DNA from: Sarcocystis neurona | Taxonomy: Eukaryota > Apicomplexa > Conoidasida > Eucoccidiorida > Sarcocystidae | Direction: 5' to 3' | Assembly (NCBI GenBank): GCA_000727475.1 | Contig: KL647296.1 | Coordinates: 1,735,029-1,799,028 of the forward strand | Length of the DNA stretch: 64,000 bases | Shown: positions 36,201-47,103 of the stretch, in pieces | How positions within the stretch are numbered: the stretch's first letter is position 1 | How the letters are laid out: every line of letters begins with the position of its first letter | Made by a program: the position numbers and the translations under genes | Notes under the pieces: model-generated | What the model was told of the DNA's origin: nothing | What the model saw: only the letters and a program-made list of their open reading frames with translations | Databases searched by the model: none

Positions 36201-39181
36201 ACTCATCAAAGAAACGCCACTTCGACTCGAATTCAAAGAATAACAAGTCTTTAAAACAGCAGACAGAAAGTCGGTTCACTTCCACTTTTCTCCTTTTCTC
36301 GCATGCAGGAGGGCACGCAGTTCCCCGCCTCCACGTTCACACGAACACGTCAGGTCTCTCATTCGAAGACAGAGACTGGGAAGGGGACACCGCCTTCAAG
36401 GCACGAACTAAGCCACGTTCTACGCGCAGCGAAACCTCTGCATGGGTCGTACATGCATCCACGGAGACACAGCTGGCTGCACGCGTCCAAAAGATGTTTC
36501 TTCTTTACGCAGGCGTGTCTACAATCGGTTTGCGTCCTTCACACATAAGTGTATCCAAAGGCAACTTGCAATTTCGGAGAGCGGCGAGCACGAGTACGCA
36601 AATCTCTTAACCCGCCGCAGCAGTGCAGGCGTCTGTGTGTTGGCAAGGCTCGGGCCAGTGACCGGGCCAACAAGAACCAAACACTATTCTTCGTAGTCTA
36701 CCGTGCACCCATATACGCAGGCCACCAGTGGACTTCTACTGCACGCACGCAGAAGTATCACATCTCTGTGAACACGTGCCGTACATGTCGACGTGTCACT
36801 CTCTCTCTTTTCACTCCGACGCCTTCATCTACACACGCACATACAGACACGTAGGAACATACACACATATCCACACGTACATATGTAGAGAGAGCGACAC
36901 AGATACATATACATATCTATCTGTATACTTGTATATATGTATATGGATCCGGACACTAAGAAGTACACATGTGTGCATAAGATTCTATCTGTGTGTGTGT
37001 CTACAGATAAACGCACTTATGGCACGCAAGGACGGCGCGACGTACGGACGTCAACAGTGATTTATCGGTACACAGGATTAGGCAAGCCAATACATACATA
37101 GTTGTAGACAGACATATGTGTGTGTGTGTGTGCATATAATCTATTTGCAAGCAAATATATATCTATATATACGTGGAGAAAGAGAGAGATACGTCTGACA
37201 TACGTGTTGATTGATGAGAATGATGCCGATATCGGGGCGCTCCGTCATCGTTCGAAAGGCCTCCTCCACATCCTGGCGCTTCGTTTCTGCGCGCAGCAGC
37301 AGAGGAGCAGCAGAGACTGAATAGCAGCGTTTCTTGTGCCTCTTATTCCCGACTCAGACGAGCACATGCGCGACCCACCGTGGTCATAAGCTGTTCCTGA
37401 GGTCGTGTACGCACGTCTGCATTCCCACAAACACTTCGTGGCGCCGGCCAGAGTTCGCAGGCGTTTTTTCACAGGAAAGTGTGGCAACATAGATGGCTTA
37501 AGAACGGCAGTTCAGTCGATTACGACAACAGCAGTGGGCACATCACTGTGTACGGCTGCACTCGCCGCGCGTGCACACAGAGTAGCGCCAAATGCTTGGT
37601 GCGTCGTCTGTACGGAGTCCGTGGGCCAAACGCATACAACGAGGCAGTTACTCCAGCCGTAGAAACACAATCTTTCTCCTTCTAGTAATCGCTATCGCAA
37701 CGGCTTCCACAACACACCCCCCAAACACAAACAAAGATTTCTGCACACGTATATGTACGGGCACACTGTCGGCTGTTGCGGGGCATGTGCAAGTGGAGGT
37801 GGAGGACGCGAAAGAACAGCAGAAGGGGTGCGTTACGTCAGCGAGTACCTAGGGAGTCCAAGCTACATATATCTGTCGACCTCTGCAGAAATGCAGACAC
37901 GCTTACACTTGTATGTAAGCAGATGCATCCCTCTTTCGACACATACGCGTACAGACGGGCAGCACGCGTGCCAGAAATTTCAAGAGAAAAAAATGAGACA
38001 AGTTGAGGACGCGAATTTATGTATCCTTACATCTTGACGTGTACATGCACGTAGCTAGCCAGAGCTACACAGACGCACATCAGCATGCACACGTATACGT
38101 ACATAAGCGTAGGCAGGACTCTGCGCACACGTCTGTACACAGATATACAAAAAGATAGGTCAGCCAAGCCTCTACTCCGTGTTCAAGTGTACTTGGCAAA
38201 AAGGCAGTGCCCAGACCTTGAAGAAAAATGGAGCAGAGGTGAATCCTCTCATCGGTTCCCGGCCGGCCATAAATGTCTACGTAAACAAATGAAAAGCGTC
38301 CGTAGCTCTGCAGACCTCGACACCTCTCTGTATCTGCTTCTCTCGCTTTCTCTACTACGGAAGTGTGTACACAGACGTGCCTACACGAAGACAAGTGCTC
38401 TGCCTGTGGATACTGCGAGAATGTCGAGCAGGAAGCGCGAAGAAGATAAGAAAAGGTCGGAAGAAAAAGGAAACGTACTCGAGTCGACCACAAAGAAATT
38501 CGTGCGTCCCATTCCATCTCTCATTCCGATGCCTGCCATCAGGAACCCCGCGACTGTGTCCTGCACGCAGGAGAAGAAAAAATGACTGACTTACAACGTA
38601 TTCAGAGAGTTGCTCCTGCTGAGAAACAGGTGGTGTCCTCCGAAAACGCGATCGAACAACGTACGTACACGCCGGCACAGACATATATACGTGCACGTAT
38701 ATACGTAGATATACGGACACATGTGAGTGTGTACAGATGTATATACATACAGATCTCCCTCTCTGTATAGATGTGTATCTACATATTTATATAATACATA
38801 TACACACGTATATGCATAACCTGGTAGAGGCACACAAACGTTTGTGCCTGCACCTGTGTAGGGCTTGTATGGTCCGAGGCAGGTCGACGCATGCAGAGAA
38901 CTGTGGCTGAACTCACGGACGGGCAAACACGTGCCCGGAGTGTCTGCACCTGCATGTGCTTTAGAAACCTATATACAGGGATGTGTGAAAATACCCAAGC
39001 AACACGCAGATGTGCACACTTATATAGACACATTTATATATGTATATATTTATCTCTCCCTATATATATATGTATATACGTACTAATAAAATGTTAGTCG
39101 CATGCGTGCATAGCAGCTCACCTCATCCCCGAGGACAGCTGCCTTTAAGTCGTTTCCCTGCCGCCCAAAAGGCCGAGCCAT
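33222..39181 (-). CDS. V-type proton ATPase subunit F
   Basis: Subunit F lies in the central stalk of the cytosolic V1 sector, which drives proton pumping into endomembrane compartments. Exons on the minus strand: 39122-39181, 38479-38560, 37204-37286, 35403-35501 and 33222-33278. Phases agree (0, 1, 0, 0), all introns are GT-AG, and the product is 126 residues, normal for the family (about 120-130). It reads AAVLGDE, DTVAGFLMAGIGMRDGMGRT, NFFVVDSKTKRQDVEEAF, PDIGIILINQHVADDIRYL, VIPTILEIPSKDKPYDPSKD and finally SVMQRVKFFFGGELPTS. The ATP6V1F hallmarks GDEDTV-GF, IGIILINQ and LEIPSKxxPYDPxKDS are all present. Introns of 561, 1192, 1702 and 2124 bp are filled with repeats. The acceptors CTCCTGCGTGCAG and GCCTTTTCAG are strong. 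The stop is TAA at 33224-33222. Confidence 0.95.
35037..35402 (-). repeat. CAG repeat inside V-ATPase F intron 4, open in frame with exon 4
   Basis: Starting at the exon 4 donor (AAG|GTACGT), the sense (minus) strand carries imperfect CAG arrays. In the exon 4 frame these read as AAAAGVAAAAGA-type alanine repeats, and the frame stays open for about 122 codons to a stop at 35037. In another frame they read QQQQEPQQQQES. The upstream exon 4 match ends exactly at the donor, and the family C-terminus (DSVMQRV...) is found downstream at 33278, so the repeat is intronic in the normal mRNA. Confidence 0.8.
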
Positions 39182-41271
39182 CTTCACGAAGAGCAACAAG
39201 AGACACAGAAGACGACAGTTGCTTGGACGGGAAAGACTGTTCTACGAGAAAAAAGAACAAGGAGTAGCGAGTCTTCCTAGGGACGTATCTGTAATGAACT
39301 TGCGAAAAGGAAGAGACGTACAAATGGTGGCTCCAGACAAATTCGACGATCGGCTGCAGAAAGAGAAAGGTCGTGTCCCAAAGAGAAGGGAAAACAGAAT
39401 TAACCACAACGCACTTTCAAATAAAAGTGTGATGATCTACTCCTTCGAAAGACGCGGAACCATGAATTTACACGTCTCTTGGTCGGGAAAAGAACTTAAA
39501 CAACACGGTCCATGACACCAGAACGGTGACGGCGCTCTGCCCCGAGTGTTTGCCGCTGCTTGCAGAGACGGTGGTTCCAGCGGCGGCGATCAAATCGCTG
39601 GATATGTGTTACGACTTTGTTGCTGTAGCCGCTTCGATTGACACCGGGTCAGTCTCCTTGCCGCTGCTGCCGCTTCTCTTCTACGCGCGAGACTTCTGCT
39701 GCTGCTCCTTCTTCCTTTTCTGTGGCTGCTCTCGACATGCGGCTGCTGCTGCTGCTCGTAGTGCTTTGCCGCCGAGTGCTGTGCGTCCTGTTGCTTTCTG
39801 GTGTGGCCGTTCAGATGCCAGTGCTCCAGCAACTGCCCTGACGCTGCTGCTACGGCACGCCTCCTACAACCACGGGGGCCCTGGCGCTGTCCCTCGGCTA
39901 TTTCCTGCTGTTGCCGCTGAGCAGTCGCCTGGTCCTTCTCCCCGTCTGGTGCCCCTGGTTCCGGTGTTGTTGCTTTCCTGCTTGGGTGTCTCTCCAGTGT
40001 TGTCGCATAAGCTCACGTGAGCGTGGAATGAATGGAAAATCCGTGTACGCGAGACTCCAACCGTGAAATTTTCTACGCGCCGCTGCGGTCACGTCGGCGC
40101 CTGCTGCGGATCCGCGGCTCTCTTTTCTCCTCCGTAGGGCTGCTGCTCTTTCCTTAACCTTCTTGTCATCCTGTCGTGCTTCTCTTCTCTTTATTCATAC
40201 ATTAAATCCTCTCCTGTACGCGTACACTTGCTGCGGCGCTGCTGCTGTTGTTTCGGTAGATTTACATGTGGGAAGTGCGCAGCCACAACGAAAAGTGAGG
40301 GTTGGTAACTTGAAAGGAGCTTATGTGTGTACGTATATAAAGGCGGCCCCAAACAATTACCAGCTGAGGATAACACAGAACTATTGACCTCTCCGCCTTG
40401 TGCCGTAATTCCGCAAGGATTTTCTTTGTACTAAGGTCTCGGAGATACCGACTTTTAAAGTTCTTGTGGAACATTTAACGATAGCCCGCTTCAGAAGCGG
40501 CTCAAGTCACCTTCATTCTTAGTTCGAGGGAAACAGCTGTTAAAGTAGAAGGGGAGACGACCAGAAGATGCGGGACTTTTAAAACGACCTTTATACAAGG
40601 GCGCGATTTTGACCCGAGGGAGAGTTGTGGTGATAAAGTGAGCCTGAGGGATGGACACTGTTTGACACGGATTCGAGCTACTGCTGAAGGATTGTGTGTC
40701 CCGATGTAGAATGAAGCCAGCTAATTCGTAAAGCAGTGAACAAGTAACACATGGAGAGAGCGCCACTGAACACTTGGAGGGCGGCTCTGCGGGGAGCATC
40801 ACCCACCCCGTTATATAGAGAGGATGAGGTACTCCACAGGAAAGGAAGAATGTGACATTGAAGCTACGGGGAAACACGTAGATCTGCACTATAAGGCGGT
40901 CAAGACCTATACGGAGATAACTGCGAGAGGGAGAAGGCGCGGTCCAAGTTCATGATTGGAAGCAAATGTAGATTGTGGACGGATACTGAGCACATCTGAA
41001 GGGAAGAAGAAGGGGGTATAGTCCGGAAGGCGCAGGCAAGAGGGGATCGTTTACACCAGCAAGCGAACAAAAAACAGTCCCGCGCGCGTGCCGCCTGCAC
41101 ATGGAGCAGAGCAACAACGCCCAGTGGATGCTTACGGAGCCCCAAAAAGGCAGCTGAGCTCGGCCTGCATTCGCAAAACCTCGTGTATCTCTCGAACAAA
41201 TACAATACCACCATCTCTCTTTTAGAGCGGCGGCCAGAAAAAGTAATTTTTTCTCTGTCTCTCACTTCAAG
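39182..41271. other. upstream flank of V-ATPase F; no supported gene
   Basis: The first few hundred bases are the likely promoter region of the minus-strand V-ATPase F gene. A plus frame at 39526-40020 is open for 164 codons, opening TALCPECLPLLAETVVPAAA, then becoming leucine/alanine/proline-rich. I could not connect it to other exons. Minus frames at 40491-40889 and 40900-41265 are open but unrecognised. Confidence 0.35.
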
Positions 41272-41535
41272 ACATCAAGTTGCATGATACTAGCAGACAT
41301 GTCAAGCTAGATGGCGTCGTTCGCATCCAAGGAACAGCGCAGGGAATGAGTCTTGGCAGTGAGCATGCAGGCGAACGCGGTGAGCGTACAGTCATACACC
41401 GATTCGGGCACAGAGGGAAGCAGCTAGCCGTACCATCGCTATGCAGGAACGTGGCCTCGGCGACGTACCAGTGTTTTTTTGTCCTCGTTGAACGCATCTA
41501 CAGAAACAAAATCCATTCATCTCTCTGCACACAAG
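41272..41535 (+). CDS. candidate degenerate kinase-like exon
   Basis: A very strong acceptor (TTTTTTCTCTGTCTCTCACTTCAAG) ends at 41271. The exon completes a codon with AC, giving D if the previous exon ends in G, then IKLHDTSRHVKLDGVVRIQG and onward for 87 codons to CAAG|GTTATG. D-I-K with an aspartate in the usual asparagine position, and a glycine about 20 residues later where DFG should end (IQG), resembles a pseudokinase catalytic loop. No partner exons were found. The family suggestion is weak and could be chance. Confidence 0.2.
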
Positions 41536-41740
41536 GTTATGTACGAAGACGAAGATAAGCCGGTTACATACGACGCACGAAGTAGAAGCATCTCTGAGGC
41601 GCCGAATTTCCTCAAATGTGTGGGCGTCTGTTACACGTATGGGTACGGAGAAGGGTCAGTTAGCTCCTACTTCTCCAGTGCCGGAACTCAACCATTTTCA
41701 CGCATAGTACTGTATGTATCTGCGAATCACACTGCATCAC

Positions 41741-41886
41741 AGTGTGCCTGTGAGCACATAGCTGGCCATAATGTGTCCGACAGCCACATGTCCAAGAAGG
41801 ACACACACAGCACAGTGTGCCTGTGAGCAGGTAGCTGGCCATAATGTGTCCGAGAGCGGCATGTGCAATAAGCACGCAGCTGCAGC
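41741..41886. repeat. 73 bp tandem duplication
   Basis: AGTGTGCCTGTGAGCACATA at 41741 recurs as AGTGTGCCTGTGAGCAGGTA at 41814, followed in both copies by GCTGGCCATAATGTGTCCGA with scattered differences. There are two copies. Confidence 0.9.
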
Positions 41887-42301
41887 GCCTCCAGCTGTTC
41901 TGGCGCACAGTCAGGAGATTTTCGTGTGGCCAGCCGTGTGTGCGGATGCTGCTCGTGCGTCGAGCGCGTCTAAATGTTCTGCAGCACACAAGTCGTACAC
42001 AGCTGTCACGTACCCTGGCACGTGCTGTGACGCTGTGGCGTGATGGATCCTTCCACCGCTTTCCGGACCCCGAGCACGGCGATCGTGGAAACTCGAACTC
42101 GGGGGCCAAACACGTCGTCCTACGAGGCTTTAAAAGCAGTGGCACAAAACGACGAAGGAGATCGAATGCATATAACACACATGTGACGGACGCAAATACT
42201 TGATAGGAAGAAACCTTTTGCCTGTGATGGGACTGCAGTATTGCTGGTTCGGTAGCATCAGCAGGTGATAGCCTAACGGGCTGCTTCAACAACTGTCATA
42301 G

Positions 42302-42916
42302 TTGGAAAACACTGCACTTTTTCGATTCCAGTTCCAGTGCGGTATTATTCAAGGCGTGTTAGTCGTAATAGGTCCACCGTGTGAAGCATTGATGCTGTTA
42401 ACATTTTGTAGTGAAACGGCTTCAGAGATTCTACGTTTCAACAATCGAGGATATGAGTACACCAGAAACAGAAGTTTCAACTTGGTCTGTTACGGATGTG
42501 CGGACTCCGTCCTATCAACCTGTGGAAGTTTCACAATTGAGCAGACGTCACTTTTGATGGTCAAGCTTCTACAGCTAGCTTTTGTAGTTCTACCCTGCTC
42601 AAAGTGTCACGGATACATGCCTCAAAAGATTCCCGGAGAGCTAGTAATAAAATCGGACTGCACGACGGACTCGCAGTGTCAAAACTCGACACAGTCGGAA
42701 GGAGGTGACGAATATAATTTAAAAGCTTGTACGGTCATTAAGATTAGTCCTATACAGGCGTTGGCTTCTAGGGGAATTAGATACTTGCAGGTTCTTGACT
42801 GCGCAGGAACGTTGGCTGTACAACTGTTTAAAAAGCGGTATGGCAGGTGCAAGGAGAGACCACACAACTGTTTGAAAAGGTGGTATGGCAGGTGCAAGGA
42901 GAGAGAGACCCCTTGA
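42302..42916 (+). CDS. 204-codon open frame, unrecognised
   Basis: This is the longest frame in the repeat-poor block. It opens at 42302 (MENTALFRFQFQCGIIQGVL), has thirteen cysteines including several CxxC-like spacings (VCYGCADS, PCSKCHGY), and ends RYGRCKERPHNCLKRWYGRC, K, E, R, E, T, P. I recognise no family. No signal peptide is obvious, though several hydrophobic stretches (VLVVIGPP, LLQLAFVVLPC) occur. Its tail is formed by a 44 bp duplication. It may be a single-exon gene, part of a spliced gene or chance. It ends at TGA 42914-42916. Confidence 0.25.
   Translation: MENTALFRFQFQCGIIQGVLVVIGPPCEALMLLTFCSETASEILRFNNRGYEYTRNRSFNLVCYGCADSVLSTCGSFTIEQTSLLMVKLLQLAFVVLPCSKCHGYMPQKIPGELVIKSDCTTDSQCQNSTQSEGGDEYNLKACTVIKISPIQALASRGIRYLQVLDCAGTLAVQLFKKRYGRCKERPHNCLKRWYGRCKERETP
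42821..42908 (+). repeat. 44 bp tandem duplication
   Basis: CAACTGTTTAAAAAGCGGTA at 42821 recurs at 42865 as CAACTGTTTGAAAAGGTGGTA, each followed by TGGCAGGTGCAAGGAGAGA. It contributes the repeated YGRCKER motif at the end of the open frame over it. The copies differ by a few bases. Confidence 0.88.
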
Positions 42917-44506
42917 ACCGGTACGCTGTGCGCCGACAAATAGGAATAACTTCTAGGCGGTCGGTGTCGCCTTTCTGCCTACCGTCTAATCGTCGTCTTT
43001 AATGCTCAAGTCATCGAGCGTGACGGGACGCGAAATGTGGAGATCGGGTAGGCGACTTCGTGCAATGGGGGAGACCGTGCAGCTGCCAATTCCGGCAGTC
43101 TCGCTTACCTGTATACAGTGAACAGTTGGTGCTTCGGTTCTTTACGAGTGAGTGACCGGTTTCCGTCGGACATGCAGCGGTGTGAGGGCATTCCGCAGAT
43201 CGACGGCGGTGAAGCGGATGGCGTGGGTGAACGTCAACAGATGACGTGATACAGCGTATGCTACCAGAAGCGATTCGCATACGTGTAGAAGCAACGGTGG
43301 CTGTTTGGATTCTCGCTTCGAATTGTGGCTGCTCTGACACCTCGCAACTTAGTTTTCTGAAATCGGGAATATACAAGCTTTCACACACGAGCACGACAGA
43401 CGGCCTGCGCAAGAGATCCCATATTCAAGGCTTGTGCGAAGCGGTACACAAGCTCAGTACACTGTATCAGACACAGTGTCACCTTCGTCATTGAAAAGAT
43501 AACTGGCCGTTAGAAATGGTTGCCCATCAGTCATAAAACTTTTCAGGCGGCAGCGTGGTCCTAAAAGCTTTCCTCATGGAAAATGGCCAGTCGAGAAGAC
43601 GCCTTCTGTTCCCCGTACCTGGAACAAAGAAGTGAAAAATGACCTGAGGTTTCCAAGGTTGCTCCTCTAATTTAGAAATGGAATTCCTTGATTTCGGGAA
43701 ACGACCAAGTGTAACACCATCTGCTCTCTTCAATGGGTGACGAGAGACGCTCCTCTGCTCAACTTCCCATGTTTTTTAACGCAGATGTAGTAAAGGATTT
43801 GTGTTCGAGATCGTTCAAATTGCGTCCAACCCTGCAGAACGAAAAGGAAGACCTCTGGTCAAACCCTGTATGGATGCTGTCGCGTCCGCTTAGCACGGGC
43901 TTCTCTTTCAGTGCTACTCTTGTGCCTTTATTGTGTCATCTCCCGCATCCAACTGCATTATCAGTCTCGCTGAGTTTTGCCGTCACCATCCAATTCGGTC
44001 TTCTTCAAGCGGGTTACTCCTCTACACACAGGCCACTAACGAATGTTGCACAGGCTCCCCTCCTTGAAGTTACTTCTCTAGGATGTCTCAACAACGTTAC
44101 ATGTGTCGATCACGTTGCGAACAACTAGCGGTTACAGAGGTCGATTCTTATCTCGGTAGTGGTCTTCAGTAGTTGTACCAACCGCCAATTTAGTTGGACT
44201 GAAGGAGCGCTAGCGTTCCACTTCTCAGAGAGAGAGGCTTGGAGACGCACGCGGCTATACCCCACTTCACACAGGGAACTCTATGCGGTGACTACGACTG
44301 TGTAAGTCCACTCCAACGTACACAAGCATTCTTTTTCCGCAGTACCGGTCGACGTGCACAGAATTTCTCCCTCCAGTCACGTGGTAGTGTACAACGTATT
44401 TGCTTAGCCAGCAACGAGTTGGGGAAAACGTGACGAAATCTTGCACTCCGATACTTGATTTGTGCTACGCTGCCGGTTAGATGGTAACGCTCCTTCGAGG
44501 TGGCTC
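42917..44506. other. low-repeat stretch, open segments unresolved
   Basis: A plus frame at 43733-44128 (131 codons) and minus frames at 43527-43733 and 43011-43412 are open and non-repetitive. The minus frame at 43011 follows a fair acceptor (GTATATTCCCGATTTCAG). None shows a motif that I can name, and I could not chain them. Confidence 0.3.
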
Positions 44507-44888
44507 TTATAGCATGACGGAGAAGAATGTTGCAACGCTACAGGGTGTGAACAAAAATCTTCGGAGCTGACTACTCATCCATAGCAGGGCCAGAGTAAGT
44601 CCACTATCACCGTAGGTGTGATACGCGACTACCGCTGGGGTTTGACGGTGACGCGGATCTGAAGAACTTCCGTGCTTCCCTGTCAGTCCGCCGTGGAGCT
44701 TCCTCGTGCTCTTTGTCGAGCCTGCTAGGAAGTGTGCTTCGTTTTCTAGCGCCAGCTCCTCTGGATAGACGACCATTTCTTTCTGCTCACGTGTGTTCGT
44801 GAACAGGGGACGGAAAACATAGTAAGGGACGGCTGTTGTTGCACGTGGGTGTGCCATTATCAAGTTGGTCATGTGGTAATCATCCTGA
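44507..44888 (-). CDS. candidate exon of an unrecognised minus-strand gene
   Basis: A good acceptor (GCTTTTACACCGTTTCAG on the minus strand) is followed by DDYHMTNLIMAHPRATTAVP, then YYVFRPLFTNTREQKEMVVY and on to GDSGLTLALLWMSSQLR. The sequence is non-repetitive and looks coding. The next upstream open segment (minus 45101-44914) ends PFVVISHLRKEDIIVEYC, but joining them would need a 31 bp intron, which I do not believe. The true partner is unknown and no family is recognised. Confidence 0.3.
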
Positions 44889-47103
44889 AACGGTGTAAAA
44901 GCTGTGTTTGCACACCTCCCTGATAATAAAGAGGACGCAGTACTCTACAATTATATCTTCTTTTCTCAGATGTGATATTACAACGAATGGCGTAGAGATG
45001 GGAGATCGGCTTTCTCCGTTGGCTTGCTGTCGTCGTGCCACCAGTACGGGCTTTGGCAGGCCGTGTGCTGCGGGCGTCTCTTCATCGCTCGTTGCCGCCA
45101 CACCACAAAAAGGGAAGACGAGTACGGGTCTACATACTAATTCTTTTCAGCTCCAGCCGAGTGAAGCCTTCACGGGTGGCGTTGCAAAGTTTTCACCACT
45201 GTTCACATTTTTTCGACAGGTACTGCCGTCCCTTATATTCTTCAACAATAGAACGCGTCTACGTGCACGGGTGAAGTAGATTTCCTGAGGGATCTTCCAG
45301 CGAAGTGCGTGTATTACGTTGTTGTGCACCTGTTTCTCTCTACAGTTACGCTAACACGCATATAGCGATCCGTGGCGCGAAGCCACGCAGCCGCGCACGG
45401 GGAGTGCAGTGGGCTATGTAGAGGCCCGTTCTGGAAGAATCACGTAATTCATTGTACAAACCTACGCGTGCAGCTTCGAGGTCGAGAACGTGTTACACAG
45501 CCACAGAAACATGGTTCGGGAAGCCTCATTCTTTTGTATTTTGCGCAGTCACCTGGTCTCCGTTTTGACGTCGCCGGTACCGGGACTTGCGCCACTCATC
45601 GATTTGTAGTTTTCGCTAACTGAGCTGCGACCACGTTGCTAGCAGTCAACAAGTGTGGAAACCGCCGCGGTCAACGTGAACAAGCCGAGTTGCATGAAAC
45701 ATTGTTTGCCTTCCTATGGAGCTTATCCGGGCAAGTCTGATGGTAAACTTCGAACGAGAGGCGAAGTACACGCACACATGCGCGTATTACGTACCCAGGA
45801 CTACGTCTGTGGTAGATCTACAATCGTTACTCACGTGTGTATAAGTGTGTGTGTGTATGTATGTATATGTATATATTATTTTTGGATGTGCGGTCTGGGT
45901 GAAACCAGAGAATGGTGGGGACGAGTAGCCTTTCTCCGTCCGTTTCCGTTTGGCCTTACACCCGGAGCCTCCCTTATTCGGAGGCACTCTCCGATGATCT
46001 CCGCGTATCCAAATGGCTCGGCTAAGGAGTACGTCGGAGAGGATTTTCTCTCACAGCCAGAACTGCAGAGAAATACAGTTCCTCCCGCGATTGCAGTAGA
46101 TTGTGCAGATGCTCTCCCTTCTTCTTTTGGCTTGGTCTGGTGTGAGCTGCTATCGAGGAGACACATTTCTACTATGGATGTACGGAAGTTTATGCACTGA
46201 GGCGTTATGAGCCGCACGAATACGGAAGTGCTAAAGTGGACGTTTCTGTCGTTGCAGTATTCCGTGACGGTACTGAGGACATACACCGTGAGTGCCGTGG
46301 TCTCGTAAGCTTTTCTTCTCACTGCAGAGATCACAAAACGCAACTGCGGGGTAATTCCACAAGTATCTACCAGATGTCATTTGCACTTTGTTCTTACAGG
46401 AAGTCCGCAATGGCGGGAATCAATATATATAGCTTGTGCGTGCATGTCTTTACTACACGGTCACACGGCGAGGAAGTATACGGGAACGGTAAAGGTCTTC
46501 TCGAAAAAGTGCACGCGATCCCATCTACAATGGGGAAGCTCCTGGAGTGAGCGTCGTGTATGCGTTCCTGCACCTGTGTAAATAAACGTATTCCTGCACC
46601 CTCGGAACACCCACGTACGAGTGTGCACGCACATATCTTTTCTTCGTCTGAACTGGGAGACGTCAATGCTGATTTGTGCGCCTTCACGGAAGCTGTGGAC
46701 GAAAGACCGCAGGCAACATAGAAGCGGGCAAGTAAACACGTATGTACCTCTACGTGTGTCAGTACGTATGTTTGTATTCATACGTGTGCGTACTGCTGAA
46801 AAGAAAAGGTCAGGGGATCTTTACACTCGTGCATACGCATGTACCCGGATGCACGCAAATCTGCACATGTGTCCACAAGTATGTCTAAAATTCAGAGTTT
46901 ACTTTAGCTTGCCCTTGTCATGGCGACAAAAGGGGGCTGAGGGGATAAGTTCCATGCGGGCGACCACACGGTTGCACATACGTAAATATGTCGTTCCTCA
47001 GACGTGTGTGTGTATCTGCACCTCTGCACAAGTACTGTCATCTACACCTTTCTCCGTGTCTTTCTCTGCAGCTCTTGCTGATGGTCCTTAATATGGGAAT
47101 GCG
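44889..47103. other. stretch with overlapping open segments on both strands
   Basis: The 45655-46200 plus frame and the 45876-46343 minus frame overlap and both look partly coding, as does plus 46236-46550. From about 46730 to 47060 the sequence shows TG/CA repeat and then a very good plus-strand acceptor (TTTCTCCGTGTCTTTCTCTGCAG, ending 47071). That acceptor probably belongs to a leader intron of the gene starting at 47104. Confidence 0.35.

Noticed and set aside
39526..39640. Possible thiol-reductase-like CPEC segment or DTGS aspartyl-protease-like motif
   Set aside because: A single short motif in a frame that turns into leucine/alanine repeat. No second family motif in the expected order.
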